From: Prostheceraeus crozeri
Taxonomy: Eukaryota > Platyhelminthes > Polycladida > Euryleptidae
Direction: 5' to 3'
Length of the DNA: 64,000 nucleotides
Assembly: GCA_907163375.1 (NCBI GenBank)
Contig: CAJQUW010011269.1
Span: 62,001 to 126,000, forward strand
Under the pieces are notes generated by a model, which was given only the letters and a program-made list of their open reading frames with translations, ran no database searches and was not told where the DNA came from. The position numbers were made by a program, and so were the translations under genes. Positions within the stretch are counted from its first letter, which is position 1. Every line of letters begins with the position of its first letter. Shown here piece after piece: positions 1-11,780 of the stretch.

Positions 1-189
1 CAGCCACACTGAAAGCAAAGCAAACACGAGCGTCCCGAGCGTCTCGAGCAAACGTATGTCCGTAAGCTATCAATCGCTCTGGTTTGCTTTGCTCGCAGTG
101 TGGCAGTCAACAACTGCTGCAATGATGGCTTTATATTTGCTGCAAAACGCTTTGCTCGGAAACGCTTGGAAAAGCTCGCAGTGTGGCTG
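1..189. mobile_element. hAT-like miniature inverted-repeat element
   Basis: The first 11 bases, CAGCCACACTG, are matched in inverted form at 179-189. A related inverted block, TTTGCTTTGCTCGCAGTG, lies near 84-101, so the interior is partly palindromic. Ends beginning CAG and a short non-coding body fit non-autonomous hAT elements. An 8-bp target duplication cannot be checked because the window starts exactly at the element's first base; the right flank reads AGGCCTAA. It has no open reading frame. Confidence 0.55.
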
Positions 190-668
190 AGGCCTAATTA
201 TGAATTACCAATCAATGGTTTGTTACAAAATTTGTATAAAATCATACCTTGTATAATCACTGAGGATATTTAAAACAAAAAAAGACTTGTAGTGGTTACA
301 TATCTATTACATCAAACTTGAAGCACAACGATGGGTATTTTTCTATCATAATGAGCCAATAGCTATTACTCCAGTACACACACCTTAGAAGTCTCGAGAG
401 ACAATTTTAGAAATTTTAGCTTATATTAAACCGCAAGTATAGACTACACCTCATCGCTTACGTGTACTATGTAGAAAAGACTGCCACGACTATTCTCTAT
501 TTGCCAGGGATTAGCATCACGTTGTCACGGACTATATGGTTGCGATGAGCTTGAATTTTGTCATCAGCTGTTGGAAGCTAAATGTGAAACAACCCTGTTC
601 TCACATTCATATGTGAAAACAGGGAATTAGGCATAATTTTACAATTGCTGAAACATTTAGATCGGAGA
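190..668. other. Intergenic, nothing recognised
   Basis: AT-rich sequence without a supported gene, repeat or RNA signature. Confidence 0.4.
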
Positions 669-1090
669 TACACAGAATATGCCATAAGTCATAAGCCATC
701 GCTCGCAAGTCGCGTCACGATCCTCCATATGGCATAAGTTACAAGCTATAAGTCATAAGCCACAAGTCATTTTGACAATATTTTTTATCATGACAGATAA
801 TACAAGCAGGCAGAGGAAAAAGATATATGACATTTTTCCAATTTTTGTTAGAGCATTAAAGATTAAAGAATAATGCGTTATATCATAACTTCGGTTCTAC
901 TGAAGATCATCGCCCAAGGATTATCAACTGGTTCACGACTTACGACCTTGTGGCTCATCCCTTGTGCCCCGTAATTTGATTATGGCTTAAGGCTTATTGC
1001 TTACGGTTTATGGCTTATTCTGCATGTCATCAGCTCCCATTGAAACTTAAGTGTTGTAACTCTATTTGCGACTTATGGCTTATCATGAGT
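669..1090. repeat. Degenerate CATAAGTCATAAGCCA repeats in both orientations
   Basis: Variants of CATAAGTCATAAGCC cluster at 679-775. Their reverse complements (GGCTTATGACTTA-like) cluster at 940-1,090, so the two groups face each other across about 160 bp. Such clusters are common near ends of non-autonomous DNA transposons, but no terminal repeat or target duplication could be fixed. Family unknown. Confidence 0.4.
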
Positions 1091-2614
1091 GCCTCCGGCC
1101 TGAGCGGATCTTTGTGAGCCTCGTGCAACTTCTTATATGCCTCCATTACCAATGATGGACTTAAGTTGTTGGCATGACTAAGTTTAACCATAGAAATAAG
1201 AGTTACTGCATCCACTATGACAGTGATTACGACAACGACGAGGAAAGTATATTGACAGTCGTTTAGACCGAGCAAAGAGACGTGTTCAAATTTAAATAAC
1301 ACGACCAATTAGAGAAACAGAGCGGTAGTCACTCCGACATGAAACATAGAAGAGAGTAGGCCTATGGCGACAAAGTAGACTGTCACATGCACTACTAGCT
1401 AGTATCTAAATACACATGAACATAATTATAGCTTTGATAAAACTGTGTTATAGCACTGCATGTCAAGAAGGACGGTTGGCGAAATGTAGAGAAATAAACT
1501 ATTAAGTTACTCAGCAGCGTTGGATTAATTTCTTTCTTTAAACAAAAAATCTTTCTTAGTGAACATTTATTTACATAGTCGTTTAATCTGTTCGAGCCAT
1601 CTAAATTAATGTCTAATCGTAGCACCACCTTGGTGAGGAGACAGATGCTGTTGTTGAGAGCCAATTTGTCCTACTAATTACTGACTCTATCTGAATACTG
1701 TGATTGCTTTTGAAAATCTCAAGATTCTTCTGTTACTGAAATACCACAGTTGTTTCATGAGTCGGGCTTTCGGTCATTATCAAATATGATGGCAGAAACA
1801 TTCCAGAAAAGATTAACACTCAACAAAATGACTTATCTAGAAAGACCAAGAATGGTCAATTTTGACACTTAACTGAAAACAAAATCCTTCCAGCCTATCT
1901 TTCATGTTTCTTAACATAAAAGAAGGTAATGATCTCCTAGGGATGCAGTTACGCCTTCTTGTTTACAGTTTCTTTTCAGCAACACACTACCGACACAGAC
2001 TGTTTTTCTGCAGAAACATAGAACACATTAAGTGAACACAAGAAAAGCATACAAATCTGTTGTTCATGTCATCCACCTAAAAAGAGTTAAGAATCTTCAC
2101 TTTCAAATACTTCTATTCAGCATTCGACAAATCATCGAGAAATGTATCCCAACAACAAATACCGGGGATGTTGTGAAAGAGTCTTCACACTAATGCAAGA
2201 AATTCGAGGTCTCCCACAGCCTGAATGAAGATGAACAGCACTGCCGAAAGTGAATAGGGTTTGGGACAATGAAAGCATGGATGCTCTTTGCGGTGCTCTC
2301 GAATCTCATTTCAAATGGAATTGTCATCCAAAGACACTGCTCAGTTGTGCATTTAGCGCTAGTGATAGCATATGTAGATTTTAGAAATTCAAAGTCGGAA
2401 AGTGATAAATCATAGAAATTCCACATCAGCACATGTTCTTGAAGGGCGATGTTAACCAAAGAAACAATGCGCGACAAGAAACGCTTATATGTAAAAAAGT
2501 TAATATGTGATTGAGTTAGGCTACAAGAAGCCGCAAAGCCTACTTTCATAGTATATTAGTGCTCCCCCTGAGCTAAGCAAAGTCGAACAACAAAACCTTC
2601 GAATCACCTCGGAA
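1091..2614. other. Intergenic, no supported gene
   Basis: Short open frames occur on both strands (for example minus 2,190-2,549 and 1,395-1,664), but none shows a family motif, splice context or clear codon bias. Confidence 0.35.
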
Positions 2615-3040
2615 GTGTTCAGAACAATAACCGTTGGAGTTTCAGAGATGACGATTGAAATATATGCAGTTTCAGCAAATCATGATTTGCTCACAGCTTT
2701 TACTAGCATTGAATACAGGGACAAAGCGGAAGTTCACGCGGTTTGGACAAAGTTTATGCGGTTGTTTTTAAAATACCTGATTAAACGCCGAGCCAGTGAA
2801 ATGTGGTCATTGCGAGAAGTAGAAGTGATTGCTTATCAGTCAATAGCCCAACAGTTTGATGAGAAAACATATTGCTTAATGATTGGTGCACGAACTCCCG
2901 AAAAACTGGAATATTTGATATTTCAATATGATTCTACATATGTACTGAACGATTTATTCAAATTATCTGTGCTATCTATACATTGTTGGCAAACATTATA
3001 TGCGCACAGTAAGCATTCAATAATATATTTCATGCTCTAA
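2615..3040 (+). CDS. Unrecognised 141-codon open frame
   Basis: I do not recognise this product. The open frame runs 141 codons. A more plausible start is the internal ATG at residue 12 (MTIEIYAVS). The protein is mixed alpha/beta in character, with a basic stretch (LIKRRAS) near residue 55, and has no signal peptide, membrane span or zinc motif. It lies alone in repeat-rich DNA with no splice sites I can assign. It could be an eroded exon of an unknown mobile element or a chance frame. Confidence 0.2.
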   Translation: MFRTITVGVSEMTIEIYAVSANHDLLTAFTSIEYRDKAEVHAVWTKFMRLFLKYLIKRRASEMWSLREVEVIAYQSIAQQFDEKTYCLMIGARTPEKLEYLIFQYDSTYVLNDLFKLSVLSIHCWQTLYAHSKHSIIYFML

Positions 3041-3689
3041 GCGCAAGTTTCTAAACGTATTTATTAAACGATTAAGACATCTTTGTCATATCTTAAAGAT
3101 ATATGTATAAAGTTATATTTTCTGAGATTTAGCATTGAACAATCTTCGATAATGTTAAATTTAGCAGGAATGCGTTTAAGTCATTCTTCTTGATTGTCTT
3201 GAAAATAACTATGGATAAAAAACAAAGCCGAAATCTATCATCATTCTGATAACAACCACCAACTTGGATTTTGTAAACCATTTTGTCAAGTTCTTCAGAA
3301 GTTAAGTTTTTGGAAACGTTTTGGAACATCAGGAAATTTAAGGAATAATTTGGTAGCATTAAACTTCGCTGATATAACCTGCAATCTCAGATAGCGTCAT
3401 TTCCTTATGGTCATTTCAATCAATTTCAAGCACATCATCATGGCAGCAGGGCAAGTTAGTTTCGACATGCAACATCTTAATTTTGTTAAACACTTGAAAA
3501 AACTTTTGTTCGCAATATTTTCAACATCGAAAGTGACCGAGTTATCATTCTATACCTTGGTTAGCCGGTTAGCCGCGTGAAGTCGGGATTCAAACATGAG
3601 TACTCTGTATGCGAATTATTACATTTTATTCAATTAGCCTAGGTAAATGAATGGTGCTTGAGTTAAAGCTATAATTTTCAATCCAGCAT
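3041..3689. other. Intergenic, nothing recognised
   Basis: AT-rich. A short minus-strand frame at 3,129-3,359 is unsupported. Confidence 0.35.
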
Positions 3690-3945
3690 GTGTTTACCCT
3701 CAATGTTATACAGTCACACACATTTTCACCGATACAGCGGCCTTATCAAAGTGAAAGAAAGTTCGATATCACACATGCAAATAGCTTGAAAATTTAACAT
3801 AGCATGTCAGAAGATCAAAGCTTGATATTCCGCACATTATTCTCTATTATTGACGTTGAGATTTCTAGTTTTAATGCAGATTGCTTCACGATGACGTAGT
3901 TGATATTGGTATCAGAGCTATGATAAAAAGTTCTAGAGGAAAATA

Positions 3946-4073
3946 TACCTTTTCTATTTCTATTTGGATATAAGTAAATTCAATTTAGTTTGCAGAAATT
4001 TCTCTGGTAAGAAAGTAAGTTTGATTTCGTATAAGTAAGATCAATTTAGTTTTTCTTTAGATACCTTTGATAA
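3946..4073 (+). repeat. Left inverted repeat of the Tc1-like element
   Basis: It matches the reverse complement of 11,431-11,560 with few differences. It contains two direct sub-repeats of the form ATAAGTAA..TCAATTTAGTTT at about 3,969-3,990 and 4,031-4,051. This is like the paired binding sites of IR/DR-type Tc1 elements. Confidence 0.75.
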
Positions 4074-4159
4074 TAATTCCTAGTGCTCCCTTAGAGTTTC
4101 AAGAAGGCAAAATATCAAAAGATCACATAAACAACTTTTTTATTTGCAATGTTAAATAA

Positions 4160-5204
4160 CTAATCAAAAATGTTCTCACCACGAAGACACTTAGGAAGAT
4201 ATTTCAATGTATGTGTTTGAAAGTGTTGGCACTTGGAAGTTGTTATGACATGGAGGCAAGAAAGAACTTCACGCTCAATGATTCTCATCCGACGATTGTG
4301 AAGTCCTTCATTTTTTGATCTGTCATGAAGCTCACGTTGAATCACGGGATCCGACAGCCGTCTTTTCACTGCTGCTTTAAGGCATGATCCTGCCATTTCA
4401 CAAGCGTTCAGAAATGGAGCATACTTTGTCAACTTTCGAATAACTGCAGAGTCACCCAAATGATTATCTTCTCCATGACATTGAGCATTGTCGAAAATGA
4501 TTGATCATCAGTGACTTCAATCAACTCAGCGACTTCCGACAAGAAATCAGCAAACGGTGCTTTTCTCATACCTCCACGAGTTTGAAGATGGTGAACCAGG
4601 CCCAATTCGGGGCTGATAGCTAAATAAAGAGTTAGATTTTGACCTCTTTGTCCTTCCACCAAACGCACAGCACGTTCACCAGACAGAGATCTCCCTTTCG
4701 TTCTTGATGTCCATACGTTGAAGCCAAATTCATCAACGTAGATTTTCTTGACTGAAAGTCCGTCACCGAAGCACCACTCTGCATACTCTCGCCTTCCTTT
4801 CTTTCTGGAGTATTCCATTGAATAGGAACAGATCTGACATCTTTTAGTGTATAAAATAAACCATCAAGACGAGCACTTAGCGTTTGATGTGAAATTGTTG
4901 GCTTTTGAGGTAGTCGCTGTCTCAATAATGCAATCATTTCATTCAGTGTTGCTGTTGGCTTCTGTTCAATGAACTCTTGTACAACCGCCATCATTTCGTC
5001 GTCAACTTTGACATTTCTAGAGCCGCCTTTTTGTTTGGCCTCGATCCGACCAGTTTTCGTATAGTTCACAATCACATTCCTCGCTGATTGGGGCTTTATA
5101 CCAAGATAATTGGCTAAATTTAACCAATCCTTGTTGTCATTAAATGCATTGACAAGGCGCTCCCGATCAGTAAAGCTTATCGTGTTATATTTCCCTCTCA
5201 ACAT
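4160..5204 (-). pseudogene. Tc1/IS630-family transposase, frame-shifted
   Basis: A DDE-type transposase that would cut and paste DNA. The N-terminal third (5,204 to about 4,830) has a helix-turn-helix followed by a KQKGGSRN basic linker typical of Tc1/IS630 proteins. The middle frame (about 4,818-4,500) carries the first catalytic aspartate in YVDEFGFNVW. The next frame (about 4,510-4,160) carries the second in IFDNAQCH and the acidic third residue in FLNACEMA, about 30 residues later. At least two frameshifts, near 4,825 and 4,505, separate the pieces, so the gene is dead. Start ATG at 5,204 is followed by MLRGKYNTISF. The element's repeats lie about 85 bp beyond the stop. Confidence 0.8.
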
Positions 5205-5233
5205 TCTTGAACGACACTTCGAGTGAATATGAT
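5205..5233. other. Junction of Tc1-like 5' side and piggyBac-like insertion
   Basis: Short sequence between the Tc1 start codon and the first piggyBac-like block. The matching continuation of the Tc1 side appears to resume after about 11,335. Confidence 0.3.
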
Positions 5234-5249
5234 TTAAACAATGGTAACC

Positions 5250-5440
5250 CTTTCGATGCCATCGACGATATATTCATCCGGGACTGTCATCAGTTTTACT
5301 GCCGCATGCTCTAGCAATAGAAGGCCATCTTGCTGCCATTGACGAAATATTCGCCAGTATTCAACGATATTTTCTATGCCACTCAATATCAGGATACTTG
5401 TTTTTTGCAATGCTAATGACGAAATATTCGTCACTGCTAA
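5250..5440. repeat. Palindromic subterminal sites, left cluster
   Basis: At least three copies of a palindrome near TGACGAAATATTCGTCA, at about 5,264, 5,340 and 5,416, most followed by a (C/A)GGCA-like half. They lie within 200 bp of the presumed left end and recur at the right end. Possible transposase binding sites. Confidence 0.5.
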
Positions 5441-5655
5441 ATATGCGCTCAGTGCCAATACAATGTGTAATAGAATGTTTCCTCAGTGCCAGAGAATTGC
5501 AGAAAAAGCAAGAATTTTAGAACAAATATATCTACTTGCTTATTCACAACATGTACTGCCGACATACAGTAAATAAGTGCATGGTAATCATCATTGAATA
5601 CTACCTCGTACCAATGAGACAAACATTACTATTTGTATTTTATTACATGTGATTA

Positions 5656-6283
<628 letters not shown>

Positions 6284-6317
6284 TAGGACGAAAATGACTT
6301 CAAATGCGGTGTCTAAA

Positions 6318-6532
6318 TGTGCCGGTCTTACCACCGGTAATAACTAACAAGTATGATACATGCGTTTAATGGAGAATACGCTTTTTTAGCATTGCAAAAA
6401 CATAGTTGATTTTTTTTCAGGAAATTCACAAGCTCAAACAAACATGGAAGAGTACAAGTAAATAGACACACTCAAACACATGAGACATAGTTATGTAATT
6501 GAATCAGAATGGCTTTAATAGCCATCGGCACA
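6318..6532 (-). repeat. 3' LTR of the Ty3/gypsy element
   Basis: 215 bp with TG..CA ends (TGTGCCGG and CGGCACA as read on the plus strand). Matches 10,682-10,892 closely. It contains a CATGAGACATAGTTATG segment shared by both copies. Confidence 0.93.
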
Positions 6533-6550
6533 CTCCCCCCTTTGTTTGGG
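6533..6550 (-). other. Polypurine tract
   Basis: Next to the 3' LTR the plus strand reads CTCCCCCCTTTGTTTGGG, giving a purine run AAAGGGGGGAG on the coding strand immediately before the LTR. This is the usual plus-strand primer position. Confidence 0.8.
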
Positions 6551-6914
6551 AAAAGAAATGTTCAAGCGAGGGGATGGCCAAAAGTCCGATAATCTTATCT
6601 CCAGATAGGTTCGAGAGGTGAACCAGAATAATGGAGAGCAAAAATGCCTTACCCCAACGAATCACCATTATGGAGTACACTCAGTCTCGTAATCGTTCAG
6701 ATACCGCGGTCGGTTCCGCGTTCTCCTCGGCCGTTCTCCTTGGTTTTCTCCTCGATTGTTCGTGGGCATCGGATGGAGCACACTTCGTTCGCGTACTGCA
6801 CCTCCACTTCTCCGGGGAGTAGTAGTAACAGGTAGCGACGAACTACCAACGCCGATCGCACTGTTAGATGAAACGTCAGGCGAGAAACTCAGCTCAACCA
6901 CCTCGTATGCCGTT
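6551..6914 (-). other. Integrase tail and 3' leader of the Ty3/gypsy element
   Basis: The stretch between the end of the integrase open frame and the polypurine tract. A short frame at 6,668-6,901, rich in arginine and proline, may belong to the element's C-terminal tail. Confidence 0.4.
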
Positions 6915-9122
6915 TCAAGATATCGATCTTCGGTATCTCAGCTTCATATTCGATTGGTTAAGAACGGAAGTACGCCCTCCGGGATACTGGACACGATAAG
7001 AGGTGTCTCCTACAGTCTCTGTGACTTCACCAGGGTGCTCGTAATCTTCCCCGCTACCTCTTCGAGTGTAAACCTTCTGTCCTATATCGTAGTTTCTAGT
7101 GATGCCTTTCCTCCCCGCATAACGCTTGGAAAGACTCCGCGCCTTCACCTCTATCACTTCACCTCGGGTGGACAAGTACGATCTCATCTCTCTTCCTAGC
7201 AATCGGCTAACTGGTGTCTTCCCGGTAGACTCATTGAATGTGCTGCGGATATCGTACAAAGCTTTCTGTAGCCTACGCTCAAACGAAACCTGTGGACAAG
7301 ACAACTTCATCTTAGCCAGTCTAGACTTCAAGGTTCGATGCATCCTTTCAACAGTGCCATTGGCCTGAGGATAATAAACCGACGAGAAGTGGTGAGAAAC
7401 TCCGCAAGTTCTCAAAAATCCTTCGAATTCCGTGCTCCTAAAAGTTGCCCCGTTATCAGAGATAACTCTCTCGGGCATTCCGAAAAACGCAAAGATCCTT
7501 CTCAGCTCCATAACAACCTGGCGGGAGCTACCATTTGGTATCTGGACCGCAAAAGGATACCTCGAAAACAAATCAATAACTGTCAGAAGCACATTCCCTT
7601 CGGTGGACTCACTAGGGCCAGTCAGATCAATAGCAACGGCCTTCCACGACTCCTCCTCCTTGTCAGCTACAGGGACCGGTCGAGACTTATCGGGAAACCC
7701 ATTTCGTGAACAAGCATCACATCGATCACAATACTCCTTGATGTCGTGAGCTAGCCCAGGCCAGTATACAATGGATCTAAGGGCGGCTTTCATTTTACTG
7801 ATGCCAATGTGGCCCTGATGATACTCAACAAGCAGCTTATGACGAAGACTACTAGGCACGACCAAAGTATCTCCTTTGAAGATAAGAAATCTATCACCTA
7901 TCCATTTGACAGACAGGCTGTCACGAAGTGCTGAAAAGTTTCCGAGTTCTTTCAAGTCGATCCCTCTCCACTGCTTGGAGATAGCCTTAGCTACCCGACA
8001 TAGCTCCGGATCCATCACTGACTTCTCAGCGACCTCTGAAAACTGTATCGGGATGACATCACTGATAAAACAGAGCGTTACTTCTTCTCTCTCGCCTTCC
8101 GTTGCCTCTGTGGAACTAACTGGATTTCGAGACAAAGCGTCGGCCAGCACGTTATCCTTTCCTTTAATGTGCTCGAAGGAAAACACATATGATTGCATGT
8201 TTATGATCCATCTCCTTAACCGCATAGACAGAGAGTCGACAGGTTTCTCGAAAAGACTCAATAGTGGCAAGTGGTCGGTTTGAACCTTGAAAGTACGTCC
8301 AATGAGAAAATTCCTAAACCTGTTAAGCGCAAACAAGACCCCAAGGCATTCCTTTTCGACTTGCGAATATCTCTTTTCTGTGTCTGTAAGGCTACGCGAG
8401 GCAAACATGACTGTCTTCCCTTTCTGCAACAAGACTCCTCCCAAACCATGTCCGGATGCGTCACTTTGTACAATAACCTCCTCATCAGGTCGAAAAAATC
8501 TACGTACATGTATATCCTTCACCGCTGCCTTTAATCTACCGAAAGCTATTTCATCCGTTTCCCGCCAGCTCCATGTTTCCTGAGACAAAGATTGCCATAA
8601 CGGCTGTAGTAGAGTACTACAATGTGGAACGTTTGAGTGACATACGTAGGCTGCTAGGCCTAGAAAGGAACGCAACGAAGCGGCACTCTCAGGAGCAGGC
8701 GTGTCCAGCAGATCATCAATTAGCTTCCTCGAAACCATAACCCCCGACTGAGACCATGAATATCCGATAAATTCAACTGAAGATTGGTGGAAAGAACACT
8801 TAGCCTGATTTAGTTTGACGCCCATATCATCAATCCTAGTGAGAACTTTGTCGAGCATAGCTTCAGATTCATGCTTCGATTCGGCGAAAATAAGTACATC
8901 ATCCAGATAACACACTGCATTCGGTATGTCTGACAAAACGTCCGACATGAACCTCTGGAAGATTTCGGGTGATGACGAGAGACCAAACGGCAGTTTTGTT
9001 AAAACGAAAACGACCAAACGGAGTAGAGAATGTGAGAACCTCACGACTGTTCTTGGCGACCGGTATTTGCCAAAATCCGTTCCGACAATCAAGTTTAGAG
9101 AAAAAGGAAGCCTTCTGAACAC
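6915..9122 (-). pseudogene. pol: Ty3/gypsy pol: reverse transcriptase, RNase H, integrase
   Basis: This open frame encodes the later half of the polyprotein. In order it has the reverse transcriptase active site YLDDVLIF, RNase H (QSDASGHGLGGVLLQ), the integrase zinc region (HIGISKMK..CDRCDAC), the integrase catalytic segments (DLTGP, ISDNGATF, NGTVERMH) and a chromodomain-free C-terminal tail ending in YRVQYPGG. It reads on from the gag-protease frame as a single polyprotein in this family. The element as a whole has about one break and is treated here as a fossil. Confidence 0.9.
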
Positions 9123-10599
9123 GACTCATCAGCTCTTCAACCGTAGGCATCTGCAGCTCAGGCCTTTTCACATGTTTGTTGACGTACCTGAAATCGACAC
9201 AAAGTCTCACGTCACCTGACTTCTTGTAGCCTACTACAATAGGTGAACACCAGTCGCTTGGTTCCTCAACCTCCTCAATGACACCTTCCCGCACCATCTT
9301 CTGCAATTCAGCCTGCACGGGCTCGCGTAGAGCAGTAGGAAGTCTACGAGCAGGAAAAGATCGTGGCACAGCGTCATCTTTCAGAACGACCTGGCAAGCT
9401 CTAGACATAGGAACACAACTTGGACCCTCGAAAACGGAAGATACCACCATGACCTCGTTTTCAGTACGGATAATACCCAGACCCTGGCATAAAGCAAAAC
9501 TCAGCAATGCTGGACCGTCCTCTTCACAAACATAAAACTCAGATGACATGCTCTTAGTCTTGTAGGTGACCTTCAAATGAACGGTACCTAAGCAATTCAA
9601 CTGCTTTTTGCCGTAAGCCTTCAAGCTTTTGGAAACCGGGGTAAGAGTATAACCACGTGAGAGATCCTTCGAACTAATAACGTTAACGAAAGCACCTGTG
9701 TCTACCAACGCCTGAATTGGAGTCCCATCAATTGCAACTTCGCGAACCATATCGTAACCGCTGTTGGATACATGGAAAATATCGACCTCCTCGGCATAAC
9801 TTTCAACATGAGAAACCGAACGTTCGGTACAACATTTGGCATAGTGGCCTTTCCGATTACATTTTGAACACATTCTGCTTCGGGCAGCACAGTTGGGACT
9901 GTTGGCTAAATGCTCTGATGAACCACAACGGTAACAGGCCCGATTGGCACCTGACTGGTCCTTAACTTTTTCCTTATTTGCCTTAGTCTCCTTCGATTTA
10001 CCGTGACTTTTGGACGCGTTATGTTTTGGGTTTCTATTGGACTCAACGGCATGAACATCAGCCTTAACAGGAAAATCAACCTTTGTCCGATCAGCGCGAG
10101 CAGTTTCCCAGGCTTCCGCCTTACGTAAGGCTAACTCAAAATCCAAAGTACTAGGATCCTCTGCCAAAAGCCTTTCTCCTAACCTGGAGTCCCGCACCCC
10201 AATAACAAAAACATCCCTGAGCAAACTAGCTTTATCACTAGTATATTCACAGTCCTGTACCATTCTCCGGAGTCTACACGCAAACTGTCCGGCGCTCTCA
10301 CCTTCGCTCTGCGAGGCATGGATAAATTCTCTTCTACGGATGAGCAACGAGGATCTAATTTTAAAATAGCTATCCATACGATCAACAATTTCAGTATAAG
10401 TATTCTTGGGTTCCGGTAACCCATCTAAGATGCTAAGTCCGTCTCTCCCCACACACATTTCAAGCAACGCCGGCTTGTCCTTATCGTCTACAGAATTGAT
10501 AGAACAGAAATTACCAAATAACCTTTTGAAGAAACGCCAGTCCTCCGCGCTGGGATTAGCAGGCAAATCCGGCTGTCTAACAACTTTAGCCATTTTCAC
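8899..10599 (-). pseudogene. gag-pol: Ty3/gypsy gag, protease and start of reverse transcriptase
   Basis: The frame starts at 10,599, with ATG codons for MKMAKVVRQ. The capsid-type gag domain fills about the first 190 residues. Two CCHC zinc knuckles follow (CYRCGSSEHLANSPNC and CSKCNRKGHYAKCC), as in Mag/SURL-type elements. The protease site ALVDTGAFVNVIS comes next, then the start of reverse transcriptase with LDCRNGFWQIPV. Gag, protease and polymerase in one frame is usual for this lineage. It lies about 80 bp inside the 5' LTR. Confidence 0.9.
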
Positions 10600-10659
10600 T
10601 AAGAGTATAAAGAGTCACTGATAAATATCTTCAAGACAATAAGGTTAATATATTCTGGG

Positions 10660-10678
10660 TATTTTATTCTGACACCAT
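10660..10678 (-). other. Primer binding site, probably tRNA-Leu
   Basis: Read on the minus strand, four bases after the 5' LTR the sequence is TGGTGTCAGAA. It is complementary to a tRNA 3' end TTCTGACACCA, the form expected for some leucine tRNAs. The tRNA identity is inference. Confidence 0.55.
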
Positions 10679-10681
10679 AAA

Positions 10682-10892
10682 TGTGCCGGTCTTACCACCG
10701 GTAATAACTAACAAGTATGATACATGCGTTTAATGGAGAATACGCTTTTTTAGCATTGCGAAAACATAGTTGATTTTTTTTCAGGAAATTCACAAGCTCA
10801 AACATGGAAGAGTACAAGTAAATAGACACACTCAGACACATGAGACATAGTTATGTAATTAAATCAGAATGGCTTTAATAGCCATCGGCACA
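10682..10892 (-). repeat. 5' LTR of the Ty3/gypsy element
   Basis: 211-bp copy of the repeat at 6,318-6,532, ending CGGCACA at 10,892. It carries the element's promoter and the start of its transcript by family rule. Confidence 0.93.
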
Positions 10893-11335
10893 TAAGGTAA
10901 GGAGAGAGTCTATTTACATGTAGGTCATATCTAAAAATAGGAATGATATCAAACCAGGTATCGAGTGAAAGCTCTCACCACAACGCAGCTCACTGTGCTG
11001 ACGAAACAGCATGTTATTGACCTCGTTAAAAAATATTCAGGATCGAAGCACTTTAAACGCCATGACGAGAATATCGTCATTGGCAATTGGTTGCAAATTT
11101 ACTGCAGACGAAATATCCGTCTTTGGCACTAAGAGAAAGTATACATGAAATTACCTGGCACATGACAATCATTTAGTTAGTGACGAAATATTCGTCATCG
11201 GCAGACACAAGCCAATCTATTCCAATCATCAATGGCAGAGAGTGATGGTGATATTATCGACGAATATTTCGTCTATGGCAATAAACATAGCCATCAATTC
11301 CAAATACATGTGGCATCGAAAGCGGTAATCAGAAT
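10893..11335. repeat. Right flank of the piggyBac-like element with palindromic sites
   Basis: Four variants of the GACGAAATATTCGTC palindrome lie at about 11,064, 11,104, 11,181 and 11,259, often followed by GGCA. They mirror the left cluster. No gene. Confidence 0.5.
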
Positions 11336-11430
11336 TTCAATAACGCTAACACAATTCTATCATTACAGTGAAATTCAAAATTTTAATAAATTCAAATCGT
11401 CATCGATTCACAATTGACACACTGGGAATA

Positions 11431-11560
11431 GTAATCAAAGATATCTAAAGAAAAACTAAATTGATCTCACTTATACTAAATCAAACTTACTTTCTTACCA
11501 GAGATATTTCTGCAAACTAAATTGAACTTACTTATATCCAAATGGAAATGGAAAAGGTAA
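11431..11560 (-). repeat. Right inverted repeat of the Tc1-like element
   Basis: Reverse complement of 3,946-4,073, including both ATAAGTAA..TCAATTTAGTTT sub-repeats. Confidence 0.75.
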
Positions 11561-11780
11561 ATTAGGAGGATTTCTTGGATATGTTTCTACATACTGGATG
11601 ATTTGGATTATTTTCTCGCTACGTGTTCTTTGACCGACATTTACAAATGCCATGTTTTCTCATCCTATTATTATTATTATGCTTGACATTAACCATTCTT
11701 TTACTTCAAAAGGCCGTTATATCGGTGGAGATTTGTATAACTGCACAACACTCAAGAATAGACAGCAGATGGAATACAGA

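Larger units (their letters stand above)
6318..10892 (-). mobile_element. Ty3/gypsy LTR retrotransposon, Mag/SURL-like, young but broken
   Basis: A 4,575-bp element read on the minus strand: LTRs of 215 and 211 bp, primer site, gag, protease, reverse transcriptase, RNase H, integrase and polypurine tract. The two LTRs differ by three substitutions and one short indel, so insertion was recent. The coding region looks nearly whole, with about one break. The flanks TAAA (left) and TAAG (right) agree at three of four bases, an imperfect 4-bp target duplication. It sits in the 5' leader of the piggyBac transposase remnant. Confidence 0.92.

Noticed and set aside
6756-9219. Several plus-strand frames across the Ty3/gypsy element
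   Set aside because: All are antisense to well-recognised gag and pol domains.
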